A DNA stretch of 64,000 nt from Nitrincola iocasae (lineage in GTDB: Bacteria > Pseudomonadota > Gammaproteobacteria > Pseudomonadales > Balneatricaceae). The notes under the pieces were generated by a model. It saw only the letters and a list, made by a program, of their open reading frames with translations, made no database searches and was not told the origin of the DNA. Positions within the stretch are counted from its first letter, which is position 1. The number at the start of each line of letters is the position of its first letter. The position numbers and the translations under genes were made by a program. The stretch is taken from contig NZ_CP044222.1 of NCBI RefSeq assembly GCF_008727795.1, positions 186,001-250,000 of the forward strand, written 5' to 3'. This document shows positions 33,595 to 43,050 of the stretch, in pieces.

Positions 33595-34869
33595 ATGCAG
33601 CAGCCTGAAAAAAGTAGTACCGATGTAGTGATTAACGGTGCAGGCATGGTCGGTGCCGCCTTAGCATGCTTGTTGGCAAGCGCAGGTATGCGCGTCCTGG
33701 TGCTCGAACCGCGCAAAGAAACCCCGCAGCAGTTGCTTGATGTATTGCCTGAACTACAGGCGCAAGGCTACGATGCTCGTGTAAGTGCGCTGACACTGGC
33801 TTCTCAGGCGCTACTAACCCATATCGGTGCCTGGCCGACCATGGCAGCGACAAGAGCGGCGGCTTACCAGGGTATGGAAGTCTGGGATGGTTTGGGAAGC
33901 GGACATGTTCATTTCAGTGCGGCTGAGCTGCACGAGCCTTACTTGGGTCATATTGTTGAAAATCGGGTCACGCTGGCAGCGCTGTATCAGTGTTTGCTGA
34001 TGCAATCTGGTATTGAAGTACGTAATGCTGTCCAAATGACCGCACTGTCGGCACCGGATGCACAGGGTGGACGCTGGCTGACGCTGTCTGATGGCGAGTC
34101 ACTGTACGCGCCTTTGCTTATTGGGGCTGACGGTGCAGAGTCACCTACCCGGCAGTTGGCAGGCATTCCGGCAACGGCCTGGGATTATGGCCATCATGCC
34201 CTGGTTACTACAGTGACCACTGAGACTTCACATCAGTGGCAATGCTGGCAACGCTTTACTGAGGATGGCCCCTTGGCTTTTCTGCCCTTGGCATCAGCGA
34301 CGGCTGACCGTGCTTCGATTGTCTGGTCGACGTCTCCTGCACATGCGCGTGCGTTGCTGGCGATGGATGATCAGGCCTTTTGTGAAGCACTTAGCCGGGC
34401 GTCTGATACTCGCCTGGGACGCGTGCTGACGGCTGAGCCGCGTCAGGCGATCAATCTGCGCCAGCGTCATGCGCATAGCTATGTTGTCCCGGGCGTGGTG
34501 TTGGCGGGTGATGCCGCGCATACCATTCATCCGTTGGCCGGACAGGGTGTCAATCTGGGTTTTCTGGATGTGGCTGCACTGGCTGAAGTATTAATGGAAG
34601 CTCATGCCCAGGGAGAGCTGCTGGGTAGTTTGAGTGTATTGCGTCGTTACCAGCGTTTGCGGCGCAGTGATAATCTGCGCATGTCTGCCACCATGGAAAT
34701 GTTTCGGCGCTTATTTGGTGAACGACCGGCACCGGTGCGCTTGTTGCGCAGTAGTGGTATGAATCTGGTTAATCATTTGTCTCCATTGAAAAATCATCTG
34801 GCGATGTTGGCGATGGGACTGCACTCGGACCTGCCTCGTTTGGCGCAGCGCGATAATTCCGCCGCGTAA
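33595..34869 (+). CDS. ubiI: UbiI-type FAD-dependent ubiquinone hydroxylase
   Basis: Paralogue of UbiH, 424 residues, likely the C5-hydroxylase (formerly VisC). FAD motifs are VVINGAGMVGAALACLLASA near residue 11 and VLAGDAAHTIHPLAGQGVNLG near residue 302; DARVSALTLASQALLTHIGAW carries the family arginine. Its place after ubiH matches E. coli. UbiF- or UbiL-like specificity cannot be separated from sequence alone. The 106-base gap to gcvT contains a T7 run at 34923-34929 but no clear stem before it. Confidence 0.86.
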   Translation: MQQPEKSSTDVVINGAGMVGAALACLLASAGMRVLVLEPRKETPQQLLDVLPELQAQGYDARVSALTLASQALLTHIGAWPTMAATRAAAYQGMEVWDGLGSGHVHFSAAELHEPYLGHIVENRVTLAALYQCLLMQSGIEVRNAVQMTALSAPDAQGGRWLTLSDGESLYAPLLIGADGAESPTRQLAGIPATAWDYGHHALVTTVTTETSHQWQCWQRFTEDGPLAFLPLASATADRASIVWSTSPAHARALLAMDDQAFCEALSRASDTRLGRVLTAEPRQAINLRQRHAHSYVVPGVVLAGDAAHTIHPLAGQGVNLGFLDVAALAEVLMEAHAQGELLGSLSVLRRYQRLRRSDNLRMSATMEMFRRLFGERPAPVRLLRSSGMNLVNHLSPLKNHLAMLAMGLHSDLPRLAQRDNSAA

Positions 34870-34975
34870 AGATCTAGACAGGCATTGAACTGATCAGAGT
34901 TTGTCGCTACATTAGGTTCCCTTTTTTTGCATTCAGGCGTTTGTGTCACCGTTTCGCCTGCTAAATGTTGTATAG

Positions 34976-36094
34976 ATGAGCTTTCCAATGGGCAATAAAA
35001 CCGTTCTTTATAATCAACACCTCGCCATGGGTGCCAAAATCGTCGACTTTGGTGGTTGGGATATGCCCCTGCATTACGGCTCCCAGGTTGAAGAACACCA
35101 TCGGGTGCGCCGTGATTCCGGTATGTTTGATGTGTCGCACATGACGGTGGTGGATATCACCGGTTCTGATGCACGGGACTACCTGCGCCGTCTGCTGACT
35201 AATGATGTCGCGCGGCTAAAACTCAAAGGTAAAGCCCTTTACTCCGCTATGTTGAATGAGCAGGGTGGTGTAGTTGATGATCTGATCGTGTATTTGATGA
35301 CCGATCCGGGTGTGTCTGGCGAGTGGTTTCGCGTTGTTGTTAACTGCGGAACGCGGGAAAAAGATCTGCGCTGGATGTCTGACCAGGTGATGAAAATGGA
35401 TGTCGCCCTGACAGAGCAGCCAGACCTGGCGATGATTGCTATTCAGGGGCCACAGGCATTGTCTCGGGTTAAAACAGTTGTCAGTGAGTTCCGCGGCAAG
35501 TTGATTGATGCCCTAAAAGTATTTCAGGGGCAGGAATCAGAAGGCTGGTTTATCGCTCGTACCGGATATACCGGTGAAGATGGCCTGGAGATCATGCTGC
35601 CTGAGGATGAAGCAGAAACCTTCTGGCAAGCTTTGGCTGAGGCGGGTGTGTCTCCCTGTGGCTTGGGAGCGCGTGATACCCTGCGCCTTGAAGCAGGTAT
35701 GAACCTGTATGGCCAGGATATGGATGAAAACGTGAGCCCGCTGGTTTCCAATATGGCATGGGTTGTCGCCTGGGAGCCCGAAGAACGCTGGTTTGTTGGC
35801 CGTGATCCCTTGGCTGCAGAACTGGCAGCCGGTCCGTCCAGTCAGCTTGTCGGCCTGGCCTTGGAAGAAGGTAAAGGTGTGTTACGAAAGGGTCAGACCG
35901 TACTAACGGCTGGCAATGCTGAAGGCAGTATTACTAGTGGTGGTTTTTCACCAACGCTGGGCTATGCTGTAGCTTTAGCAAGAATACCCGTAGATACATC
36001 CGGTGAAGCCGAGGTGGAAATGCGTGGGAAACGGGTCAAAGTGCGCGTTGTCAAGCCGCCCTTTGTTCGTCAGGGTCAAAAAGTCTATTCCTGA
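34976..36094 (+). CDS. gcvT: Aminomethyltransferase, glycine cleavage T protein
   Basis: Transfers the methylene group from lipoyl-bound aminomethyl to tetrahydrofolate and releases ammonia. It is 372 residues; the folate-binding fold is marked by AKIVDFGGWDMPLHYGSQ near residue 20, FDVSHMTVVDITG near residue 48, and GARDTLRLEAGMNLYGQDMD near residue 225. The start may be 34976 or the ATG at 34988 (MGNKTVLYNQHLAMG); ribosome binding sites are weak for both. gcvH follows after 15 bases. I looked for a glycine riboswitch upstream and saw none. Confidence 0.96.
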   Translation: MSFPMGNKTVLYNQHLAMGAKIVDFGGWDMPLHYGSQVEEHHRVRRDSGMFDVSHMTVVDITGSDARDYLRRLLTNDVARLKLKGKALYSAMLNEQGGVVDDLIVYLMTDPGVSGEWFRVVVNCGTREKDLRWMSDQVMKMDVALTEQPDLAMIAIQGPQALSRVKTVVSEFRGKLIDALKVFQGQESEGWFIARTGYTGEDGLEIMLPEDEAETFWQALAEAGVSPCGLGARDTLRLEAGMNLYGQDMDENVSPLVSNMAWVVAWEPEERWFVGRDPLAAELAAGPSSQLVGLALEEGKGVLRKGQTVLTAGNAEGSITSGGFSPTLGYAVALARIPVDTSGEAEVEMRGKRVKVRVVKPPFVRQGQKVYS

Positions 36095-36109
36095 AACAGG
36101 TAGGAAAAC

Positions 36110-36502
36110 ATGAGCAATATTCCAAACGAACTCAGCTACGTTGCCAGTCATGAATGGATCCGCGATGAAGGTGATGGCACAGTCACCATCGGTATTACGG
36201 ATCATGCCCAGGATTTGCTCGGTGATGTGGTTTTTGTTGAGCTGCCCGAGGTGGGTGATCAGGTTTCAGCCGGTGATGATATCGGTGTTGTTGAGTCGGT
36301 AAAGGCCGCGTCTGATGTCTATGCGCCGCTGACGGGCGAAGTGGTCGCCGTGAACGAGGATCTTGAAGATGCTCCGGAACTGGTTAATAGCGATCCTTAT
36401 GGCGATGGCTGGTTTATACGCTTGCGTCTGACTGATGTCGAAGAGCTTACAGATCTGTTAGATGCCGATGGCTATGCTGAGCACTGTGAAGCGGAAAGCT
36501 GA
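36110..36502 (+). CDS. gcvH: Glycine cleavage system H protein
   Basis: Lipoyl carrier of the glycine cleavage complex, 130 residues. The lipoylated lysine lies in VVESVKAASDVYAPLTG near residue 65, and HEWIRDEGDGTVTIGITDHAQ near residue 14 is a family marker. AGGTAGGAAAAC precedes the ATG. A terminator follows, and the next gene is rlmI rather than gcvP, so the P protein must be encoded elsewhere. Confidence 0.97.
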   Translation: MSNIPNELSYVASHEWIRDEGDGTVTIGITDHAQDLLGDVVFVELPEVGDQVSAGDDIGVVESVKAASDVYAPLTGEVVAVNEDLEDAPELVNSDPYGDGWFIRLRLTDVEELTDLLDADGYAEHCEAES

Positions 36503-36532
36503 GTTGTGGTAACGCTTTTCGCCCACCTGGAT

Positions 36533-36561
36533 CCCCGGCAACAGCCGGGGTCTTTATTATT
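36533..36561 (+). terminator. Rho-independent terminator of gcvTH
   Basis: CCCCGGC-AACA-GCCGGGG, a perfect seven-base-pair GC stem with a tetraloop, followed by TCTTTATTATT. It ends 16 bases before the rlmI start. Confidence 0.85.
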
Positions 36562-36576
36562 GGATAAGTGATTTTA

Positions 36577-37773
36577 ATGAACTTTCAGTCAGTGACCCTC
36601 AATGCCGGATCTGAGCGTCGTCTCAAAGCCGGTCATCTGTGGATATACAGCAATGAAATCGACACCGCTCAGTCGCCGCTGAAAAACTATGTGGCGGGCG
36701 AGCAGGTGGTGGTTCAGGATGCCAGGGGTAAAGCGTTAGGTATTGCTTACCTTAACCCTTCCAACCTGATCTGTGGTCGTCTGGTCAGCCGCGATGTGCG
36801 TTATCCGCTGGATCGCTCACTGTTAGTGCATCGCTTTAAAGTCGCTCTTGGGCTACGTGAAATGCATTTTCCGCAGCCTTGTTACCGTCTGGTATATGGT
36901 GAGTCGGATGGCTTGCCCGGGCTGGTTATTGATCGTTTTTTTGATATCTTCGTGGTACAGATCTCTACCGCAGGTATGGAAGCCGTGCGTGATGAGATAG
37001 TCGATGCGATGAATAAGGTATTTCAACCCCAGGCCATCCTGTTCCGTAATGACGGTAAAATGCGGGCAATGGAAGGGCTGGACAGCTATGTTGAAGTACT
37101 GCAGGGCGAGGTCCCGGAATACGCTCCCTTGGTTGAAAATGGCGTCAACCTGGTAGCGCCGGTACTGGATGGTCAAAAAACCGGCTGGTTTTATGATCAC
37201 CGTGATAACCGTGCGCGGATGATGCAACTGGCCAAAGGCAAACGCGTGCTGGATCTGTTCAGTTATGTTGGTGGTTGGGGCGCACAAGCGCTGGCCGCGG
37301 GTGCCGCTGAAGTCGTCTGTGTTGATGCCTCACAGACAGCATTGGATGTGGCGGCTGAAAATGCGCGTCTTAATCAGGGTGAAATGCGCTTCAAGGGTCT
37401 GCGTGGTGATGCCTTTGATATCTGCAAGGCGTTGATTGCCGAAGGTGAGCGGTTCGATATTGTTATTACTGATCCGCCAGCGTTTATTCAACGCCGTAAA
37501 GATATCCGCAATGGTGAACGAGCCTATTCCCGGATCAATAACTTTGCCATGCGCCTGCTGGGCCGTGATGGCGTGTTAATCGCGGGCTCCTGTTCCATGC
37601 ACCTGACTCGCGAAAGTCTGGTGGACATTCTGCGGGGTAACACCCGTGAACTGGATCGATCCGCCCAGCTGTTTATCCAGGGACATCAGGGGGCCGATCA
37701 CCCGATCCACCCTGCTATTCCGGAAACTGAATATCTGAAAGCCTGTTTTTTGCGTGTACTGCCCGCGAGCTGA
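36577..37773 (+). CDS. rlmI: 23S rRNA (cytosine1962-C5)-methyltransferase RlmI
   Basis: SAM-dependent rRNA methyltransferase of 398 residues. An N-terminal PUA domain (MNFQSVTLNAGSERRLKAGH) is followed by an EEHEE-like linker and the Rossmann domain with VLDLFSYVGGWGAQALAAGA near residue 222, the catalytic DPPAFIQRRKDIRNGERAY near residue 297, and GSCSMHLTRESL near residue 340, which carries the methyl-accepting cysteine. A GTG at 36568 is also in frame, but ATG 36577 matches the family N-terminus. Its stop abuts the stop of the convergent HAD gene (TGATCA). Confidence 0.92.
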   Translation: MNFQSVTLNAGSERRLKAGHLWIYSNEIDTAQSPLKNYVAGEQVVVQDARGKALGIAYLNPSNLICGRLVSRDVRYPLDRSLLVHRFKVALGLREMHFPQPCYRLVYGESDGLPGLVIDRFFDIFVVQISTAGMEAVRDEIVDAMNKVFQPQAILFRNDGKMRAMEGLDSYVEVLQGEVPEYAPLVENGVNLVAPVLDGQKTGWFYDHRDNRARMMQLAKGKRVLDLFSYVGGWGAQALAAGAAEVVCVDASQTALDVAAENARLNQGEMRFKGLRGDAFDICKALIAEGERFDIVITDPPAFIQRRKDIRNGERAYSRINNFAMRLLGRDGVLIAGSCSMHLTRESLVDILRGNTRELDRSAQLFIQGHQGADHPIHPAIPETEYLKACFLRVLPAS

Positions 37774-38427
37774 TCAGCGCAGATCCAGCACTGGCCAGTT
37801 GCGCTCCTGGGCAACGGCCAGCAACGTCTCATCCGGGTTCACGGCTACCGGATGATCTACCGCTTCAAGCAAGGGTAGATCGTTACAGGAATCACTGTAA
37901 AAATAACTGTCTTTCAGTGAATGATCGGCTTGTGCTAACCAGGTCTGCAGGCGCAATACCTTGCCTTCACGGAAGCAGGGGGTGCCAGCAACCCTGCCGG
38001 TATAGTCGCCATTGATTTCTTCAGGATCGGTTGCCAGAAGATCATCAACTCCCAATCGTCTGGCGATAGGTGCGGTGATAAAACTATTGGTTGCGGTGAT
38101 GATTAGCAAAAAATCGCCTGCCTGGCGGTGTTTTTCCAATAGCGCCTGGGCAGCAGGCAATATCATCGGCTCAATACACTCTTGCATAAAACGCGTATGC
38201 AGTTGCTGCAGCTGTTCACGGGAGAAGCGTGTCAGCGGCTGTAGTGCAAAGCCAAGAAACTCGTCAATATCCAGTGTGCCTTGCTGGTAGTGCTGATAGA
38301 AACGGTCATTGGCTTCACGGTAGACGTCGTGGTCAACCAGACCCTCATTACACAGGAACTCTCCCCAGGCATGATCACTGTCGCCATTTAACAGGGTGTT
38401 ATCCAAATCAAAAATTGCCAGTCTCAC
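37774..38427 (-). CDS. HAD-IB family phosphatase (SerB-like)
   Basis: Phosphatase of 217 residues of HAD subclass IB. Motif I is LAIFDLDNTLLNGDSDHAW, motif II LLIITATNSFI near 112, the lysine lies in CFREGKVLRLQTW, and motif IV is SYFYSDSCNDLPLL. It resembles the phosphoserine-phosphatase-like proteins often annotated as histidinol- or phosphoserine-phosphatases; true substrate unknown. I choose the GTG at 38427 because AGGAG lies seven bases upstream; the longer frame from 38451 has no such site. It is divergent from rppH and abuts rlmI tail to tail. Confidence 0.86.
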   Translation of the reverse strand: MRLAIFDLDNTLLNGDSDHAWGEFLCNEGLVDHDVYREANDRFYQHYQQGTLDIDEFLGFALQPLTRFSREQLQQLHTRFMQECIEPMILPAAQALLEKHRQAGDFLLIITATNSFITAPIARRLGVDDLLATDPEEINGDYTGRVAGTPCFREGKVLRLQTWLAQADHSLKDSYFYSDSCNDLPLLEAVDHPVAVNPDETLLAVAQERNWPVLDLR

Positions 38428-38574
38428 GCCAATACTCCTGTGTAACCTCAATGAAAGCGTGATAGCTTAATCTGAAGGCTGTTGCAGATGCAATGAGTCG
38501 AAACTGGCTATTTGCCCGAGCGTCTAACTGTGGAACAATAAAAGCCAACAGAATGATGAGTCGGGTAGTAAATT

Positions 38575-39057
38575 GTGATTGATGCAGAGGGGTTTCGGCC
38601 AAATGTCGGTATCATTCTGGTGAACTCGTTGGGGCAGGTACTCTGGGCAAGGCGCGTTGGGCAGGATGCCTGGCAATTTCCCCAAGGCGGTATCCAGCAG
38701 GATGAATCACCTGAACAAGCGATGTACCGGGAATTAGAAGAAGAAATAGGGCTGCTATCGACCGATGTAGAACTTTTGGCAGTGACACGTGGATGGTTGA
38801 AGTATCGTTTGCCACGACGCATGATAAGGCGTCACTCCTTGCCCATGTGTGTGGGGCAGAAGCAAAAGTGGTATTTGTTGCGTATGCTGAGTCATGATAG
38901 CGCAGTGAAAATTGACCAGACCGACAAGCCGGAGTTTGATGGTTGGCAGTGGGTGAGCTACTGGTATCCTTTGGGACAAGTTGTTTCGTTCAAACGAGAA
39001 GTGTACCGCAAAGCGATGAAAGAATTATCTCCTAAGCTGTCAAAAATATTGCAGTAG
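38575..39057 (+). CDS. rppH: RNA pyrophosphohydrolase
   Basis: Nudix hydrolase that removes pyrophosphate from 5'-triphosphorylated mRNA, opening it to RNase E decay. The 160 residues begin at a GTG (MIDAEGFRPNVGIIL), the conserved RppH N-terminus. The Nudix box GGIQQDESPEQAMYRELEEE starts near residue 38 and is intact. The C-terminal FKREVYRKAMKEL also fits RppH. It sits directly upstream of ptsP, as in E. coli. Confidence 0.95.
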   Translation: MIDAEGFRPNVGIILVNSLGQVLWARRVGQDAWQFPQGGIQQDESPEQAMYRELEEEIGLLSTDVELLAVTRGWLKYRLPRRMIRRHSLPMCVGQKQKWYLLRMLSHDSAVKIDQTDKPEFDGWQWVSYWYPLGQVVSFKREVYRKAMKELSPKLSKILQ

Positions 39058-39091
39058 CGGTTAACAGAGACCCAATCAGGTAGATTAACGT

Positions 39092-41401
39092 ATGAGCATT
39101 CTTAAGGTGTTACGGCAGATAGTACAGGATGTCAGTACGGCACCTGATTTGAATGCTGTGCTGGCAATTACCGTTGGGCGTGTACAAAAAGCCATGAAAA
39201 CCGAAGTCTGCTCGGTATTTCTGTTCAATCAGGACAGTGGTCGTTATGTATTGCGTGCAACCATGGGCTTGAACGCCGCAGCAGTGGATGAGGTGAGTCT
39301 GGCTAAGGACGAAGGTATAGTCGGTTTGGTTGCCAAACGCGCTGAGCCGATTAATCTGGAGGATGCTTCAAGTCATCCGGCATTTCACTATCTGGATGTA
39401 ACCGGTGAAGAGCTTTTTCATGCTTTTCTAGGTGTGCCGATTATGCATCAGCGCAAAGTGCTGGGCGTGTTAGTGGTACAACAACAGGAACGTCGCCGTT
39501 TTGATGAGAGTGAAGAAGCTTTTCTGGTGACCCTGTCGGCACAGTTGGCAGGTATTATTGCTCACGCTTACGCGACTGGTGCCATCCAGACGGCAGGAGA
39601 AAAAGGTGAAGTTAGTCAGCTACGCTCTGATTTGCGCTACGATGGCGTAGCTGCGGCTGGTGGGGTAGTGATCGGTGAAATTGTGGTTGCTTCTCTGCCA
39701 TCGGATTTGGATAGTGTACCGGACAAGCAAACAGCAGATGTCGCGCTGGAACTGACGCAGTTGGAGCAAGCGCTGCTTGCAGTGCGTGAAGAGATCGGCC
39801 TGGTGGCGGAAAACCTGGCTGGGCGATTGAGCAAGGATGAGCGTGCTCTCTTCGATGTGTATCTGCGGATGCTGGATGATAATGGTCTGCCACTGGAAAT
39901 GCGTGCCAAAATTGAGCAGGGCAGCTGGGCGCAGGGCGCCTTGCGTGAAGTGATTCTGGAGCATGTACGAGCGTTTTCGGCGATGGATGATCCCTATCTG
40001 AGTGAGCGTGCCACAGATATTAAAGATCTGGGTAAGCGGATTTTGCAGCATCTGCAAGAAGACAATAATGGCCGTCATCTTGACTATCCCGAAAATGCCG
40101 TTCTGCTGGCTGATGAGCTGACCCCGGCAATGCTGGGGCTGGTGCCCGAAGGTAAGTTGTCCGGGCTGATTTCAATTACAGGTTCGGGTAATTCACATGC
40201 GGCGATTTTGGCGCGCTCGATGGGGATTCCCACCGTCATGGGCGTGGTGGATCTGCCTTACCGTCGCTTGAATGGTGCTGCCGTGATCGTCGATGGTTAC
40301 AGCGGCCGGGTGTATATCAATCCATCAGTTGAGCTGGTGCAGGCCTTCAGTCGGATAGTGATTGATGAGCAAGTGGTCACTGATGAGCTGCGGGTGTTAC
40401 GGGATTTACCGGCAATCACCAAAGATGGTTATCGATTGCCGCTCTGGGTTAATACCGGTCTTGCCGCTGATGTGCCGCGCTCACTGGAGCAGGGCGCTGA
40501 GGGCATTGGTCTGTACCGTACCGAAATTCCATTTATGATCCGTGACTCCTTTCCCAGTGAGCAGGATCAGTTGGAAAGTTACCGTACTCAGTTGCAGGCC
40601 TTCGCCCCGCTACCCGTGACTATGCGCACCCTGGATATAGGTGGCGATAAAGCCCTGCCGTATTTTCCGATTAAAGAGGAAAACCCCTCCCTGGGTTGGC
40701 GTGGTATTCGAGTCACGCTGGATCACCCGGAAATATTTATGGTGCAGGTCAGGGCCATGCTGCGGGCTTCAGAAGGGTTGGATAATCTGCGTATTATGCT
40801 GCCGATGGTGACCAGTGTCAGTGAGGTAGAGGAAGCGCTGCGCCAGATTGATCGGGCCTGTGAAGAGTTGCGTGAAGAAGGTTATCAGATCAAGAAGCCG
40901 CCGGTCGGTGTAATGATTGAGGTGCCTGCCGCCGTGTATCAGACGCGTCGGTTTGCCCGATTAGTGGATTTTATATCCGTCGGCTCTAATGACCTGACCC
41001 AGTATCTGCTGGCTGTGGATCGGAATAATCCACGCGTCGCCGGGCTCTACGCTTCCTATCATCCGGCTGTGCTGAAGGCGCTTGATTTTATCGTTCATGA
41101 AGCGCACAAGGAGCGTAAACATGTCTCCATTTGTGGTGAAATCGCTGCAGATCCGGGCGGCGCTCTGCTACTGATGGCAATGGGGTACGATGTGTTGTCG
41201 GTAAACGCCAATAACCTGCCTAAAATCAAATTTGCTATACGTAGTGTCAGTTTTGCTCGCGCACGTCAGCTGTTGCTGTCCGTGCGCTCCTTGCATGATG
41301 CTGACGATATTCATCAGGAATTGCGCCAATCCTTGAAAGCCTTTGGTCTGGCGCGACTGACACGACCGTTGATGCCCGATCAGAAAATCCCTCCCTGCTA
41401 A
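39092..41401 (+). CDS. ptsP: Phosphoenolpyruvate-protein phosphotransferase PtsP (EI-Ntr)
   Basis: First phosphotransferase of the nitrogen-related PTS, which passes phosphate from PEP to NPr. The 769 residues comprise an N-terminal GAF domain (about 17-160, with EVCSVFLFNQDSGRYVLRAT), the EI N-terminal domain with the phosphorylated histidine in GSGNSHAAILARSMG near residue 369, and the PEP-binding barrel with GLYRTEIPFM, GIRVTLDHPEIF and the catalytic cysteine in SICGEIAADPGG. It regulates rather than transports sugar. rppH is 34 bases upstream and a TauE gene ten bases downstream. Confidence 0.95.
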   Translation: MSILKVLRQIVQDVSTAPDLNAVLAITVGRVQKAMKTEVCSVFLFNQDSGRYVLRATMGLNAAAVDEVSLAKDEGIVGLVAKRAEPINLEDASSHPAFHYLDVTGEELFHAFLGVPIMHQRKVLGVLVVQQQERRRFDESEEAFLVTLSAQLAGIIAHAYATGAIQTAGEKGEVSQLRSDLRYDGVAAAGGVVIGEIVVASLPSDLDSVPDKQTADVALELTQLEQALLAVREEIGLVAENLAGRLSKDERALFDVYLRMLDDNGLPLEMRAKIEQGSWAQGALREVILEHVRAFSAMDDPYLSERATDIKDLGKRILQHLQEDNNGRHLDYPENAVLLADELTPAMLGLVPEGKLSGLISITGSGNSHAAILARSMGIPTVMGVVDLPYRRLNGAAVIVDGYSGRVYINPSVELVQAFSRIVIDEQVVTDELRVLRDLPAITKDGYRLPLWVNTGLAADVPRSLEQGAEGIGLYRTEIPFMIRDSFPSEQDQLESYRTQLQAFAPLPVTMRTLDIGGDKALPYFPIKEENPSLGWRGIRVTLDHPEIFMVQVRAMLRASEGLDNLRIMLPMVTSVSEVEEALRQIDRACEELREEGYQIKKPPVGVMIEVPAAVYQTRRFARLVDFISVGSNDLTQYLLAVDRNNPRVAGLYASYHPAVLKALDFIVHEAHKERKHVSICGEIAADPGGALLLMAMGYDVLSVNANNLPKIKFAIRSVSFARARQLLLSVRSLHDADDIHQELRQSLKAFGLARLTRPLMPDQKIPPC

Positions 41402-41411
41402 GGATATATAA

Positions 41412-42209
41412 ATGTTGATGACCTTGATCCTCTATCTGGTGCTGGGAGCGTTTGCCGGTTTGGCGGCTGGCTTGTTTGGCATAGGTGGCGGCCTGTTGAT
41501 TGTTCCTGTACTGGTGTTTAGTTTTGAGCTACAGGGTGTACCTGTCGAGGTGTTGACACATATGGCTGTTGCCACCTCACTGGCCACAATTTGCTTCACC
41601 TCTGTGAGTTCAATTCGCGCGCATCAGAAGCGTGGCGCAGTTGCCTGGCCACTGTTTAAACCGCTTGCTGTCGGGATAGTTTTCGGTGCATTAATAGGTG
41701 TGAATACGGCAGTAATGCTACCGGGGTATTTGTTGCAGATAGCCCTGGGGCTCTTTGTGATCCTGGTTGCTACGCAGATGGCATTTAATCTCCAGCCCCC
41801 TAAGGGATCGGACGCGCCGGGCAAAAAGGAATTGGTTTTCTCGGGTGGTCTGATTGGCTGGGCATCCTCCATCTTTGGGATAGGTGGCGGTACGTTGACT
41901 GTGCCTTACCTGAGTTGGCGACGCCAAGAGATGCGCGTGGCGGTAGCAACCTCGGCTGCTTGTGGTTTACCGATTGCGTTAATGGGGTCTGTTACTAATA
42001 TCTGGGTGGGTTGGGGCTACCCTGAGCTTCCGGCCTGGAGTCTGGGATATGTCTACTTGCCGGCATTTGCAGGAATCATTATTAGCAGTACCCCCTTTGC
42101 TAAGTTGGGAGCACGTTTGGCGCACAGTTTGCCTCAGGCCGTATTGAAGAAGTGTTTTGCTGTGTTCCTGCTGTTGGTAGGTCTGCGGTTTCTATTAAGT
42201 AATTTATAA
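41412..42209 (+). CDS. TauE/SafE-family sulfite/organosulfur exporter-like permease
   Basis: Membrane protein of 265 residues with about eight hydrophobic helices and the internal duplication of the family: GLFGIGGGLLIVPVLVF near residue 22 and SIFGIGGGTLTVPYLSW near residue 155. AAGGA lies eight bases before the ATG. The family includes anion and organosulfonate exporters; the substrate here is unknown. It is inserted between ptsP and lgt, which are adjacent in E. coli, and probably belongs to the same transcript. Confidence 0.88.
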   Translation: MLMTLILYLVLGAFAGLAAGLFGIGGGLLIVPVLVFSFELQGVPVEVLTHMAVATSLATICFTSVSSIRAHQKRGAVAWPLFKPLAVGIVFGALIGVNTAVMLPGYLLQIALGLFVILVATQMAFNLQPPKGSDAPGKKELVFSGGLIGWASSIFGIGGGTLTVPYLSWRRQEMRVAVATSAACGLPIALMGSVTNIWVGWGYPELPAWSLGYVYLPAFAGIIISSTPFAKLGARLAHSLPQAVLKKCFAVFLLLVGLRFLLSNL

Positions 42210-42219
42210 CGGTTATTTT

Positions 42220-43005
42220 ATGTGGATGCATTCGATAGACCCAGTTGCCTTGCAGTTGGGCCCGATTCAAATACATTGGTATGGGCTGATGTATGTCATA
42301 GGTTTTGCGGCAGCCTGGTGGCTAGGTAATCGCCGTGCCGCAAAGCCTGACTCAGGCTGGACTGAACAGCAGGTGGCGGATCTTGTTTTCTGGGGTGCTG
42401 TCGGCGTGGTGTTGGGTGGGCGAGCCGGTTATGTGCTCTTCTATAATTTTGACTATTTTCTCACTGATCCACTGTGGTTATTTGCCATCTGGGAAGGTGG
42501 GATGTCATTTCATGGTGGTTTAATGGGGGTGATTGTTACCCTGATTATTTTTTCACACCGCTATCAGAAAAACCTGTTCGATATGGGGGATTTTGTCGCT
42601 CCATTGATACCCATTGGGCTGGGTGCTGGTCGTCTGGGTAATTTCATTGGTGGCGAACTCTGGGGGCGAGCCACTGATCAGAGTTGGGGGGTGATCTTTC
42701 CCGCGGCGGGCGATGGTCTGGCCCGCCATCCGTCACAGCTCTATCAAATGCTCCTGGAAGGTGTGGCGTTGTTTGTGCTGCTTTGGTGGTTTTCGTCCAA
42801 ACCACGGCCTCGTATGGCTGTTTCCGGTTTGTTTCTAATGCTTTATGCAAGCTTTCGTATGCTGGTGGAATTTGTGCGTGAGCCGGATGAACAACTGGGC
42901 TTTGTTGCGTTCAATTGGTTGACAATGGGGCAGGTGTTATCTCTGCCGATGTTGCTGGCAGGTGCATTTATGATGATCTATGCCTATCGGGGCGTAAAGC
43001 GCTAA
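42220..43005 (+). CDS. lgt: Phosphatidylglycerol-prolipoprotein diacylglyceryl transferase
   Basis: Inner-membrane enzyme that attaches diacylglycerol to the lipobox cysteine, first step of lipoprotein maturation. The 261 residues have seven helices and the signature GAGRLGNFIGGELWGRATDQ near residue 132. The conserved IHWYGLMYVIGFAAAWWLG near residue 20, GGRAGYVLFYNF near residue 67 and FHGGLMGVI near residue 94 are all present. It is followed by thyA, as in E. coli. Confidence 0.96.
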   Translation: MWMHSIDPVALQLGPIQIHWYGLMYVIGFAAAWWLGNRRAAKPDSGWTEQQVADLVFWGAVGVVLGGRAGYVLFYNFDYFLTDPLWLFAIWEGGMSFHGGLMGVIVTLIIFSHRYQKNLFDMGDFVAPLIPIGLGAGRLGNFIGGELWGRATDQSWGVIFPAAGDGLARHPSQLYQMLLEGVALFVLLWWFSSKPRPRMAVSGLFLMLYASFRMLVEFVREPDEQLGFVAFNWLTMGQVLSLPMLLAGAFMMIYAYRGVKR

Positions 43006-43050
43006 AATACGTCTATTAGATAATTTCAGAGTAGAAAAGGTGATCGGCTG

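Noticed and set aside
34870..34975. Possible glycine riboswitch upstream of gcvT
   Set aside because: Neither the conserved glycine-riboswitch core nor a tandem aptamer layout is visible in the 106 bases.
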